Origin: Ignelater luminosus
Lineage: Eukaryota; Arthropoda; Insecta; Coleoptera; Elateridae
Assembly: GCA_011009095.1 (NCBI GenBank)
Contig: VTPC01090427.1
Coordinates: 1 to 64,000 of the forward strand
Length of the DNA stretch: 64,000 nt
Direction of reading: 5' to 3'
Position 1 is the stretch's first letter; every line of letters begins with the position of its first letter. Position numbers and translations under genes: made by a program. The notes beneath the pieces were generated by a model. That model was not told the origin of the DNA. It made no database searches and saw only the letters and a list, made by a program, of their open reading frames with translations. Shown here piece by piece: positions 46,623-56,800 of this stretch.

Positions 46623-48896
46623 GGAGAGAGAGAAAGAAAACTGACCTCGAAGTCCTCTAATGATCTTACTTCGTAATTTGTAGGTAATCTATAAAGATTA
46701 TCTCTTGCTTATCTCAAGAAATAGATGCCAGAATCTTGCTTGCAGACTTCTAAACTAGAATTCCTCTGAACACAAATTCTATTACAGTTGTTTAGTTTCC
46801 CGATTGCAATGATGAACCCAAGATTTGTTTATGGTTACAATTCTATTCAAAAAATCATTAAAATTTGTTTTTACAGATTGCTTTGGAAGTCACCATGCAC
46901 AATTCCTTTTGGTTAGTGTTCATATATTTTGGCACCATTTTGCGGATAAATCTTCTTATACCCAGAAAATCCTGAACAGTGTTCATAGAAAATACTGAAA
47001 ATGCGCTAAAATCCAATTAAATCGTGCACTGCATCAATGCCACAAAACTACAATTTTCCAGCTCTATGCTCAGCTTGTATAACCAATCTTCCTTTTTTTT
47101 GAACGTCGCAATTCAGTGTTTTATGGTAGCAGATTATCTTGATATCCTTTATCAGATAATCCTTTCAAAAGCAGATACATACTTAAATCGAAATTCAGTT
47201 TTATTAACTAAGCTTTGATCCGACGTAATTATGTTTCATGAAAACAATCATTGTTTCAGTGACTTGGATTCATTCAATTCTAACTCTATCGTAGTAAGAA
47301 CTTCTGACCCCTTACTTTGAAGACTCATATTTCAAAAACAGCTGGATCAATTTTAATGAAAATTTTACAGTTTATCGATGAACTATGTGATGTGTATAAA
47401 TTTTATTCTTGTCTGTCAATTTGTTGTCCTTTATAGCAAGCTATAGAAATTCTTCAAATATCTTTTCAAATAATTGGATTGAAGTGTGGCATGATTTTTT
47501 ATTACAACTAATATAGCTTTTCAAATTGAAGGATCGGAACTTTCTTCTACTATAGTAGTTACCAGTACCGCTTTGTAACATAAAGTAGTGAGATGAGTTA
47601 CTAAGAATTGAGTAATTCGGTTTTAATCCAGAGATAAACCCAAAATGTTGTAAAAGTTAAAGTTTAAAATTATATTTAATAAACTCATACGTTACAGTTT
47701 TGAAAATCTAGGATACAGCTCTGATCCATTCAAGCGGTAAAAAGTTCTCTACCTTTTTGTATGGCGTCGCGTCTGCTACTTTTTGCTCCTGTTGCCTTTA
47801 TACTCAATGCTTTGTTTGAGAAAGTTGTCATTGTATTACACAGTTCTAATCAGAACACGGGGTATAATAATTATTATTTCTGTATTACCACTCTTTTGAG
47901 CAACAAATTGTACTTGAAAATCACTATATCTTATGAAAATTATAGTTCTGGTGTTTATAAACCTCGTTGTGCTAGGAGCCTGTTATACCGGATCTTAAGC
48001 AAAATTATCATATCAACTCTTTCTAAAACTATGAGCGCATCTGTGATAGTAATAGTAATAAATGATTTTACATAACTTTTTCCCTTCATGAGTTGCTTAC
48101 AGTGATACAGAAGGGACACCTTTTTTTCTTAGTTTACAGAGACGAAGTGACCATAGCGTAACTCCTTGCAAATGAAATAAAAACCAAAACGTCAAATCAT
48201 AAACCCTGAATTTATTATTTGCAATTTGCACAAGCCTTTGCCTAACCAAATACATTTTTGATCATTTTTATTTTACACTTATGATTTACCAGCAGTCAAA
48301 CACGCTTTTGATAGGGCAATAACATTTTTATTACTCTTCTTGTCAAAATCTTTTTTAGGTCCATACAATGACGTCATTTTTCCAACTGCACTCTGACATA
48401 CTACTCCTTATAAAAAAGATAATAATTCAATATTTCATTACTTTACTATATAAATCAAAAGAGCAATCTCTATTGAAAGAGCCACGTTATACTAAAAAAC
48501 TGTGCTTGCCATGTTCACAGACATTTTTGCAAAAAGTTCACGGTTTTTATATAAAAAAGAATTATCCACCTGAGTTCAATATTCCAAAGATTAAATCATG
48601 CATTTCCTTACAATATTAAACATAATTGTCAGTGTATTTTGGTGTGTACATTAGAATGGAGAAATATGTGTGCGATAAATTCTTAGAAATTATATTCCTA
48701 CCAGTTCAATCAGCTGTGATAATCGTAATCCCAATTTAACTAAAACAGTGTCCGTATTATTACTAACAGGTCTAATTAACCGGTTGTAATTACTTAACAA
48801 ATCGTCATAAAGTCTTTTTGCGTCCGGATTTGATATAGATATAGTAACAAACGAAAAAAGTGGGCCGAACAATAATAATAACTTTTCATATAACAT
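25764..48896 (-). CDS. Nicotinic acetylcholine receptor alpha subunit (alpha1/alpha2/alpha8 group), eight exons, complete
   Basis: Exons 48702-48896, 29132-29176, 27614-27723, 27368-27548, 27110-27266, 26485-27049, 26247-26430 and 25764-25955 join in frame (1629 nt, 542 aa). It encodes a pentameric acetylcholine-gated cation-channel subunit of neuronal membranes. A signal peptide ([20 protein letters not shown]) precedes [16 protein letters not shown]. The 45-bp and 110-bp exons are the classic nAChR sizes. The Cys-loop is C150-C164; vicinal Cys223-Cys224 in YYPCC define an alpha subunit. M1-M3 run from [12 protein letters not shown] to [14 protein letters not shown], with [16 protein letters not shown] at M2-M3. 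A Ser-rich cytoplasmic loop leads to [35 protein letters not shown] and M4, ending [10 protein letters not shown]. The sequence resembles the alpha1, alpha2 and alpha8 (fly beta2) subunits; the exact orthologue needs a tree. Intron 1 is 19.5 kb and full of transposons. Confidence 0.93.
27944..28230. repeat. Small inverted-repeat element with TACAGGGTG ends (receptor intron)
   Basis: TACAGGGTGATTCAACAACT at the left and its inverse (right end reads TTTGTTAGAACACCCTGTA) bound 287 bp of non-coding sequence in the intron between the 110-bp and 45-bp exons. The outer 9 bases match the foldback element at 2672. Confidence 0.6.
29628..30312. repeat. Cluster of TACAGGGTG/CACCCTGTA ends in receptor intron 1
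   Basis: TACAGGGTGG at 29628, CACCCTGTA at 30067-30075 and again at 30304-30312. These could delimit one 448-bp element, or a nested pair. Only the 9-bp ends are shared, so the boundaries are tentative. Confidence 0.4.
30495..33100. other. Receptor intron 1, unclassified stretch
   Basis: Moderately GC-richer parts around 30780-30900 and 31680-31880 suggest old inserted sequence, but no family was recognised. The only sizeable open frame is the one described at 32117-32572. Confidence 0.35.
32117..32572 (-). other. Open frame of unknown nature, 151 codons
   Basis: A minus-strand frame with [34 protein letters not shown] and [15 protein letters not shown]. Its composition (Cys, Trp, few low-complexity runs) is more protein-like than neighbouring frames. 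I do not recognise it. It could be an exon of an unidentified gene, a transposon fragment or chance. It lies on the receptor's own strand within its first intron. Confidence 0.25.
33101..33914 (-). pseudogene. mariner transposase relic in receptor intron 1
   Basis: Starts MDKFET followed by a stop codon, then [20 protein letters not shown]. The rest of the helix-turn-helix region is deleted. Next come [17 protein letters not shown] and a stop, then the first catalytic block [17 protein letters not shown], then [18 protein letters not shown] frameshift destroys the second catalytic block; [20 protein letters not shown] marks the third. The C-terminus is missing. It is a different family from the copies at 1339 and 44147. 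Confidence 0.85.
36118..36596 (+). pseudogene. PIF/Harbinger transposase relic, 5' part
   Basis: Frames give [14 protein letters not shown], then after a shift [20 protein letters not shown] with [10 protein letters not shown] (the DDE_4 nuclease block; the first catalytic Asp is in ALDGK). After another shift come [20 protein letters not shown] (second Asp), [16 protein letters not shown] and [10 protein letters not shown]. Harbinger nuclease genes have exactly this order. It is interrupted after Ser by the MULE insertion and resumes at 41645. Confidence 0.82.
36789..38093 (-). mobile_element. DD41D (rosa-like) mariner, structurally intact
   Basis: 1305 bp with perfect 31-bp inverted ends (AAGGGTTTTCCAATAAGAGG outermost) and TA target duplications at 36787-36788 and 38094-38095. 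It encodes one uninterrupted transposase. It is inserted in the left part of the MULE. All visible features required for autonomous transposition are present. Confidence 0.93.
36894..37979 (-). CDS. DD41D mariner transposase, full length
   Basis: A 361-aa frame starting [20 protein letters not shown]. The N-terminal half has two helix-turn-helix regions, with RRSRTAENI between them. The catalytic domain has the first Asp in [15 protein letters not shown], the second in [10 protein letters not shown] and the third in [11 protein letters not shown]. 41 residues lie between the second and third Asp, the signature of the rosa-type branch of IS630-Tc1-mariner. The frame has no stop or shift and ends DVIFHY, within 105 bp of the element end. 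Cut-and-paste transposition into TA is the expected activity. The intact frame in a repeat-decayed neighbourhood points to a recent arrival. Confidence 0.92.
   Translation of the reverse strand: MERYTLQQRIEIIKIHYKNGENLAETVRKTRTFLGHREAPCRTAIQKLVKKFELLGQVSDVKNKTRARRSRTAENIAVVAESVKENPGLSIPRRSLELAIPQTSLHRILHKDLGLKAYKVQLTQELKPADHQQRRVFADWVVEMHENDPEFHRKIILSDEAHFHLGGFVNKQNCRIWGSENPRVIVEKSLYPQRVTVWCGLWSGGVIGPYFFENEAGATVTVTGLRYREMINDFLWPELDGIDLDNVYFQQDGATCHTSNETIDLLRKKFPDRVISRRGDHNWPPRSCDLTPCDFFLWGHVKEKVYANSPASIQDLKDGIREAIEDIGQPLCDLVMENFMKRILSCKRGRGGHLPDVIFHY
38705..40249 (-). pseudogene. FLYWCH zinc-finger MULE transposase, one premature stop
   Basis: The first exon (from GTG 40249 or ATG 40228 down to 39683) has a FLYWCH-type zinc finger: [20 protein letters not shown] with CKARIHTE and NSHNHD, about residues 25-75. 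A TAA at 39755-39757 interrupts otherwise continuous coding (GTGIE, stop, [18 protein letters not shown]). An intron with donor after NLQ (GTAAGT) and acceptor TTTTTGCAG rejoins in frame at about 39577 to [16 protein letters not shown], the first MULE catalytic Asp. Then follow [24 protein letters not shown] and [13 protein letters not shown] (the DDE-type core). It ends NYQMAP. It is the transposase of the surrounding MULE, silenced by essentially one nonsense codon. An acceptor-like site at 40262 hints at a further 5' exon. Confidence 0.85.
41645..41933 (+). pseudogene. PIF/Harbinger transposase relic, 3' part
   Basis: Resumes in the same frame after the target duplication: [20 protein letters not shown], then [18 protein letters not shown] poly-A frameshift follows, then [18 protein letters not shown] and [13 protein letters not shown] to a stop at 41931-41933. 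This is the usual Harbinger C-terminus. Joined across the insertion the relic has about three frameshifts, so it was already dead, or decayed afterwards. Confidence 0.82.
41934..43993. other. Receptor intron 1, AT-rich, nothing recognised
   Basis: Short hydrophobic frames only; no family signal. Confidence 0.4.
43994..45261 (+). mobile_element. mariner (DD34D) element, copy 2, defective
   Basis: Same family as 1161-2422. TA target duplications at 43992-43993 and 45262-45263; the 3' end is complete. The 5' end keeps only CGAGGGTGGTCTGA before jumping to TGGCAGCACTCG. Compared with copy 1, 25 bp are missing, including half of the inverted repeat. It lies in receptor intron 1, antisense to the receptor. 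Confidence 0.92.
44147..45196 (+). pseudogene. mariner transposase, copy 2 (frameshifted)
   Basis: Starts [17 protein letters not shown]. An extra A in the run at 44338-44343 shifts the frame after GRPK. The next frame continues through [20 protein letters not shown] with the first catalytic Asp, present here although its surroundings are deleted in copy 1. Further frame changes near 44630-44720 and an extra A at 44853-44859 separate this from HQDNAPSH and [13 protein letters not shown] at the C-terminus. The two copies carry different lesions, so they decayed independently. Confidence 0.92.
46555..46633 (+). repeat. (GA)n microsatellite
   Basis: About 40 GA units with few interruptions, in receptor intron 1. 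Confidence 0.97.
46640..48701. other. Receptor intron 1, distal part
   Basis: AT-rich, no supported gene. The 104-codon plus-strand frame at 47761 is antisense to the intron and has no family resemblance. Confidence 0.4.
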
Positions 48897-50654
48897 TACT
48901 AAAGGGGATGCACTAATCTAATCATTTAGATTGCTCTAAATGCTCGTGCATTTAAACACGAAACTAGAGTGTACACATTGAAGCTGGACGGTTAAGGGAT
49001 AACTGGAGCATTTCGGGAGTTCCCAGATCAATAAAGCGGACGCATGGATTCTGCAAGCAATTGTATGCAATTTCATCTTAACTTCTACAAGATTTGTTCA
49101 TATAAAATTCTCCCATATTTATGAACAATAGTGAGTCAAAAGGCTCAAAACAGTAATTCTAGAAACTTTTATAAAAAATAACTAATTGGCTGTTATTACA
49201 AGCATGCAATTTAAAAATACAGAAATTTACCTAAGTAGTTAGATATATTTTGCATTTATTAGTTTTTCAAGTCAAATTAAAAGCGACACTAATTTTTCAT
49301 AATGATAAACTACATACTACATGTAAGGATTTTATCATCTCTGCAGTATGCGGCCAATGATCTCTCATAAGTGGATACCCTCCACACCCCCTCAATGCGT
49401 ATGGAACAAAATTAAATTTTCAAAGCTATATAAGAAACAAGAGGCATTCTGAATATTGTAGATAAGATCTAAAATTATGTTCCTTTAAAACTTTTATATT
49501 CGTCAGTATTGCTGTCATAATTCTGTTAATAACAATTTAATTTTTCAATACACTGAACTTACTCCAAACGTTACTTCTTACTGTAAATTTCAGAACTAGA
49601 ATTTATTTATTATTACGTTATCAAGTAGCTTATACAACATTCACAAGTCTTCTATATTCGCTGGCAATGACCTTACATAAATCCATAGCAAGCATCTTCA
49701 CTATTTGAAGAGGAAAAGAATATATAAATATATATAAAAGATTTCTAATGCTTGCATATAACAAAAAGCAGAGAAGATTGCCAAATTTTGATTTTTCCTG
49801 TAAACCTGGCTTGAGAAATCAGATCGATACGGCTCAAACCCTATGGATTTATCTCTAATAATATCAAGTATATCCCCGGAAAACATCAAAAATGGGACAC
49901 ACTGTACAAAATATTCAAATGCTTTTCTTGCAGTTGCAGAATCTTTTAAACTTTAGATTTTTCAGAAATCTTCTAAAAAAGTGTAATTTCAAATTTGAAG
50001 TCCGAGGAAAAGGAATGGGTAAGTGACTGCATTTGCCTGCTATTGGCATGATCGAATTGGATCTTAAAACTAACGAAAACAAAAAATTTTAAAAATATTA
50101 CGGTCAAATGTTTGTTTAGTACTTACTCTCTATTATTGAACTAAATCCCATTGCAACAATCAGTTGTAATTCTTGCTTAATTTAGGTTACGAAAATAATA
50201 ACTCAAGAATCACAAATTAGCCTTTTAAAACGTTTAATTACTTCTGATCCTCTAAGGAAAGTCAAGAATTGAATACGAAGCAGACCTTTTTGTCATTTCA
50301 AGCAAATAAGAAAATTCTTGAAAAGGTAGATTCATTGGTCATTAATTTTCGAAAAGTTTTATGCTGGTCAAAAAACCTGTTCGAAAAAATCAAAATTTCG
50401 CAATATTTGTTTCTACATTTTTCTAAAATTCTGCATCTTGGGGAGTAAATTCCACGTAGAAGTGTCACTATTTAAACAATTTTTTATGAATTTTTGAGTT
50501 CTTGCGATGTTGTAAATTTTTGTGGGCATTCAGATTATTACTGAGCATCGGATTCTGCTGGATTCGTTGATTCTTGGGAGCTTCTGGCCTGAGACCCTTC
50601 TGCCACTTTAAAATACCAATTAATGACTGCAAAAAATAATCTAAAATAAATTTT
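48897..50654. other. Upstream region of the receptor gene
   Basis: The receptor promoter and any non-coding first exon should lie here. No gene and no distinctive core promoter could be recognised. Confidence 0.35.
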
Positions 50655-51043
50655 TAACGAACTCTGAAGGAGTCGTTACTGAATTTGCGAAGTCTGTCTG
50701 TCTGTATGGCGGTATATATGTATGTCCGCATTTTTTGTCAAATTCTGAAATTTTGACTTCAGATTTGGATTCTACATCAAAAACTAAGAACAACGTGGTA
50801 TCTTCGTTTTTTGATAACTCTTCGGGAACATGGTCAAAATGGCGGCCAAAAATTGGAAAATTTTCAAAAAGAATTTTTTACTTTGGAATCGTATTCTACA
50901 TCAAAAAGTAAGACAAACATGTACTTTTAGTTTTTTGATATTACCTCGGGAACATAGTCAAAATGGCGGCCAAAGTCTGAAAAAAGTAACAAAACGGAGT
51001 TCGTTGTGGTTATGCTTTGCATTCCCAGATGTTTTATTCTGAA
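50655..51043 (+). repeat. Dispersed repeat R, copy 3
   Basis: Begins GGAGTCGTTACTGAATTTGC followed by TCTGTCTGTC, passes twice through GTCAAAATGGCGGCCAAA (50833-50850 and 50957-50975), and ends CCCAGATGTTTTATTC. Same family as 14860-15150 and 16885-17262, opposite strand. The twofold internal motif suggests an internal duplication. Class unknown. Confidence 0.75.
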
Positions 51044-53251
51044 AGCTCGACTTCTTAAAAGCAGTAACTTTTGCATTTGCTGTAGCTTATAAATTTCAGA
51101 GACCAGGTCAAACCGTATATTTAGATATTTATTTAAAACTTATCTTAACAATTCTCAGATAATAACCCAAGCTAACCAATAGACTAGCCAGAGCATTTGA
51201 CATGACTAAATGCTGCCATTGCTCGTTCCTATTCGTCTTGGGACTCGTAAGAGTAAAACTTAGTTTCTTCTTAGCGAAATATCATTGAATTCTTGTTTAT
51301 AAGTAGATAATAATATTGTTACGGGTTGAGAATAGCTCGGAGAGGAAACAAAGTAGAGATTGAAGTATATTTTACTAAAATAATTTGATTAGGTCCGATT
51401 TGTACAAACCACGACAAATATTCATCGTTGCCACCTGAGGCAGTAAAAGCAGCCCTAAGAAGCTCTTCACTCCTATTACGTATGGCCATTGTACATACAA
51501 CCACTCTTATTACACAAAGTGTTCGCTAAAAGTGTTACGTAAGTTAGAGATTTAAAACAAACCGAAAAGCTCATATAAACTTATGTCCCAAAATATACAG
51601 CTTTCTAAGTACGACCAGTATTTTATTTCACTTAGAACAAGAATGTCTACGAGGAAAATACAAGAGGAACTTTCTTTGTTACATCAATGCACTACAACCA
51701 ACAGGACTGGCCATTTCTCTTGCGGCATAACATATTTTTCTTGTAAATACCTGTATATCTTACTCCTAATTTTTACTTTGGGAAGAGATAATTAACATAA
51801 ACACCTGCAGAATACTCAGTATACGTCTTGTAGTAACAATCACGCAGAAAATCAGAAATTCTGAATAAACGTTGTCTCCCTGTATCTCGAAAACAGTGCA
51901 CTCTAGAGCATAAATCTAGACTTTTTTGTTTATTTTATATCCCTAGTTTGCGGATCATCTTTACTGGACCCCCCTTGTATATACTATCAGAGTTAACATT
52001 TCTAGAGAATTATACTATAGCTCATGCACCCTAATGCAAATCCAAGACTCAAGTCCAATCCAAGTATTGTTTTGAATCCGATAATTTACGCTTTACCTTT
52101 CTACGACCCTACCTTTGGAAATCTGACTATAAGATCATGCATGAGTTATCTAAAGTTTTAACCTATAGCTGTAAGAAATAATAATGTTTGTTAAACGGGC
52201 AGACAGTTGCGAGATTTAATACTGGAAATAAATTTGACCATTAGACAGAGTACTTTACTTTTTAATGAAAAATAACGTTGGTACTGTGCCATTTACTGGA
52301 CACCCTGTATATTGCTTGCTTACTTTAATCATGTTTCAAGCTTTTCGAAGCGTTGAGTTTTTCGACTTGACTGGATGGTAGTTAATGAAACTTTTTTTGA
52401 TAGAAATTTCTTTCTTTAAAAGTTTTTCTGTCTCTTTCAGATTCAGTCCTTTGTTGTTGACGATGTCCTTCTTTATACATGTTCACCCGAAGTATCGGAA
52501 TATACTTTTATTTTAAACATTTTTGTGAACAAAGTGAATCTCGATGGCTTGCCATGCCTTTCAAGGAAGAAACAGTTCTGCGTCATTGCGGAAAAAGAAG
52601 TCACAACGAAGTTAAAATAAAGTTACATTAGAACTACTACTACCAATCCAGAAGAGTTTTATGTCAAGTCTCTACTCGGTCCTTATTTCTATGATATTTC
52701 GAGCTTATCATTTGTCAGGCTTTATGAATTATTGAACCTTTCAAACTGGTTAACCATTTTTGGGCACGTCAGATTTTTAGGTTTATTGGTCTTTTAGGTT
52801 AATTGGACTATTAAAACGACCGGCAAGGCTTTTTAAATTTTGTCAATACTACCGGATTTTTCCAAGTGCGACGAGTGCGGTCCAGTTGGATCAGGCCAGT
52901 TGTGGCCTAAAAATGTGTGCCTGTATAAGGTATTAGTACATTATTACTATTATTAAATCTGATAGTGCATGATACAACGAAATTAGACCTACAGTGAGTG
53001 TCTAGTTTTAGTTTAGGTCTAATTAGAAGTCGTCAGTCGTTGACATTTTGGTCTAACGATGAAACAAGCTTACCTCAATAAAAAAAGCGAAATCCAAATC
53101 AAACACCTAAAAGCTTTGAAATTACATTAATTTTGTTTACATCAGTAATTCTGAAGCTATCGCAATTAAAAGAAAGTTTACACACCCGAATTGGTTCAAA
53201 GATTACTCATAGAGTACATAAAAGAAATGAATTAGGTGGTTTTGGACCTAC
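51044..53251. other. Intergenic region, nothing recognised
   Basis: One CACCCTGTA end at 52301-52309; otherwise no gene or structured repeat identified. Confidence 0.35.
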
Positions 53252-53442
53252 CTTGACCACTCCGTAGTATACGTAATACAGTATGGGAACTAATAATAAT
53301 ATTTTGAAACAATAATAATACAGTACAGAGAAAATATCCAATACAGCATAAACTGAAGTAAACAGACCTGATACATAAGCAGTGGGCACGCTGCTATGTA
53401 CAATTGATATAGATTTTATTATGTTTTTCTTGTTCTCTTCCA
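53252..53442 (-). other. Putative membrane-protein exon
   Basis: A minus-strand frame bounded by a possible acceptor (CCATACAG) and a good donor (AAG|GTAGGT). It encodes EENKKNIIKSISIVHSSVPT and two hydrophobic segments (YVSGLFTSVYAVLDIFSVLY and ILLLVPILYYVYYGVV). It is antisense to, and 370 bp upstream of, the transporter start. It may be one exon of a small membrane protein whose other exons I could not locate. Not recognised; chance is possible. Confidence 0.25.
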
Positions 53443-53812
53443 CTGTATGGAAACATAGTTATACTTATAAGCTAATGTTTGGTACCCATCTAAGTAGATA
53501 TGATAAAACAAAAGGTTTTCATACAGAACACCTATAGCTGGTTGCGTCAAAAATCTTAGTTTAAAAGTATGGAGATGGCTATGCTGTCATCATCAGTTGC
53601 AATGTAACGTTACTCAGTTCTTTTGGTCTAATTTCAAGATCTTGTCTAAACCTTCAAGCTTCATTTTCTAAAGAGCAATCAATTCTAAACTTTTATAATT
53701 TCTTTGCAATAGAACTTCTTAAGCTTAATATATGTAAATACGAAATTTAGAATTTTTGTCAACACTGCTGCTAATGCAAAGTATTTTTCTTTTACCTGTT
53801 TAGAAGTGCAAA

Positions 53813-56800
53813 ATGGTACAAAGTTCAGACGATAACAAGTCAACTTCCCTCCAGGTTCGACCGCAATCATCAATGATATCTCACGAAATGAATCATTCCG
53901 TATACGTGAAGAATGCTTATAAACATTATGGAACAAAGAAAAATCCTGTTAATGTCTTAAATGGACTTAGTATGACCGTTCCAAGAGGAACCATGTAAGT
54001 AATTACTTAAACACTACATAGGACTAAGTTTTAAACGGTAAACTTTCATAAAATTAATCTTCAGATATGGTTTGTTGGGTGCTAGTGGTTGTGGTAAAAC
54101 AACTCTTTTAAACTGCGTTGTAGGCCGTAAACAGTTAGATTCGGGTGAAGTATGGGTTCTAGGTGGTGTACCGGGAACTAAAGGGTGCGACGTACTTGGA
54201 AATAAGCTCGGATACATGCCTCAGGTAATGTTATTTAACTTTAGTCGGTTGATTGCTTGTTACATCAAACTTATTGCAAGTTCAACTACTGAATAATACA
54301 GTACAGTGAACTGTACGGAAAAAAATACCTAAAGAGTGGGGAAGTCTCGGATTTTGAATAGTAGATTTAACATTGATTGAGATGTAAACACCATCACTAT
54401 TAATTTAAGAATCAATTCTATGTCTAAGTCAACTACCTAATATCTAACCCAATCTATTTATTAACTTTAGGCACTGGCAATTTTTATTGTTTTATACATT
54501 TTGTCTTTTTGCAGGAAATGGCACTCTACGTCGAATTTTCAATTCGAGAAACTTTACTGTTTTACGGATGGGTAGCAGGAATGAAATCTGAAAAAACTAA
54601 AGAACGAATAGATTTTCTAGTGGACTTACTGATGTTACCAAAACCCAGTCGACACGTGCAGGATCTAAGTACAGGTCAACAAAGGCGAGTTTCCCTAGCA
54701 GCAGCGCTTATACATGAACCAGAACTGTTGATTTTGGACGAACCTACTGTTGGTGTAGATCCAGTACTGAGACAGATAATTTGGGATCACTTTAAAGAAA
54801 TTTCCAACAATGGACGGACTAGCATAATAATTACCACGCACTATATTGATGAAACACGTCAAGCGAAATTGGTAATTTAATAAATTGGCTGGGCAGTGTA
54901 TACTGTCAGAATAGATAAGACGAGTTTATTGAGTGATTTGTAGTAGCAATTGTTTACATATATCTTATACTCGAAGAAAAGAAGATTTGAGCCACTTGCA
55001 CCGGATTAACTCAGTGGGTGGCCTTTGACTGTGGGTTAAAACTTTGCAAACCAATTGTCAAAAGCTATGCATTTTAGTTAAAGTGTTACTAATATAATAA
55101 GCTATTTTGTTTAAATGTTTATGTAAATTAAAAATTTTTTTACAGATTGGTCTTATGAGAAAAGGCGTTCTTTTAGCTGAACAAGCTCCAGAAAGTCTTA
55201 TTAGTCAATTTAATGCTTTGACATTAGAAGAAGTATTCCTTAAATTAAGCATTGCACAAAACACGCAACAAGGAAAACTTATTTTTGATAATCTGCAATC
55301 ATCAGTTTCTATGGCATCAACGTCACGAATTAAGTCTGCTGAGGTCATTGATGACGAACTTAAGGACTCAGAAAACTTATCTCTATTTAAATATAGTTAC
55401 GATCAAGATGCTAACAACAATGAGAAACAAAATCCTGCATTAAAGGCTTATTCTCACTACAGAATGATTTGCAAAGCTCACCATGTAAGAGCACTTGTTT
55501 GGAAAAATGGTTTATGGTTAATATCACATATTCCAATACTTTTATTTACCTTAACAATGCCCGTGATACAAATGGTTTTATTTCTTGTATGTATTGGTCA
55601 TAATCCAAGAGATTTGCCTATAGCTGTAGTTAATTATGAATCGAACAATGATCCGAATTGTAATACTACATTGTTTTGCAACAGTTCACGGCTTAGCTGT
55701 AGTTACTTCTCTTATATAAAAGCACATGGTTTAAATCTGGTAAGTAATAACTTAGGTTTTTGAGAACAAAATACAAAATTATTTTAGTAGAGACTGTATA
55801 CAGAAGTACTCCAAACGGAGTTTGATGTTTCTCAAAAATCTTCATCTCACCTACCCTGATGCATATCTTTGGAACAAAACTCAGCTTTAACTACTTTAAA
55901 TATAACGGCGAGGATCCCAAATGCAAGGCCCATACTCAAACCCATCGATTTTGAACATTAAAGTTTAAACAGCTTTTCGGCCTGTTATTAACTGCTGCAT
56001 AGAAATCAGCCTAGTAGTTTTTGAGACGATGGACAGGAAAGGGCATTTTCTCTCTTTGGTGCTTTTGTTTTTCAATACTCGTGTACAGAATTCAATAAAC
56101 TTCAAAAATTGAACACATGACTTTACTGACCATTTGAAATTTTTGGGACGGTGGCTGTTAGAAAAAAAGGAAAACCTTGAAATTTACTCAAACTTAAAAC
56201 AATTTATTGCTCTAACTTAAATTTTTAAAACTAATCCAATGGGGTTTTTGAATTTTGTCAAAAAAGGTTATCGAACTTTCTCAGTTCGCCTAAATGTTAG
56301 AGAAAACCATAACTAAAAATATTTGCTTCTCATTTTATTGACATGTTAAATTCTGATTTTCCAAATACTTGTATTACAGATATATTACAATTCAGAAGAA
56401 GAAGCAACCGAGTCTGTATTAAAAGGAGATAATTACGCTTCTGTGGTCGTTCCTGAAAATTATTCAGATTCCTTAAAAAGGCGCATCCTTAGATGGAAAT
56501 GGTCTAGACAATGGGATGTAAAATATTCTACAGTTAACGTTGTTCCAGATCTTTCTAGTTAGTAACACATTAACAGCTTATTAAAATGACTGAATTGGTT
56601 TTATAAATCTTTTTTAGATAAGGCTATCGTCGGTTTTGTATTCTTTCATTTAAGCGACAGTTTTCGGAATTTTCTTGAAGATTTCTTAAAAAGTTGCAAT
56701 TGGAAGAGTAGGTTTTTTATGCCTATCAATGTAAGTAAAGTGTACTGAACTTGTAGGTTCTATTACTAGCTGATGAATCATACTAAAATGAGAGTCCAAC

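Noticed and set aside
46555..46633. Possible regulatory GAGA-factor array
   Set aside because: A long near-perfect GA dinucleotide run is adequately explained as a microsatellite; nothing else supports a regulatory element.
47761..48075. 104-codon plus-strand frame with hydrophobic start
   Set aside because: No family resemblance, AT-rich codons, lies antisense in the receptor intron; chance frame.
54014..54217. Minus-strand frame over the transporter Walker A exon
   Set aside because: Shadow of exon 2 of the transporter.
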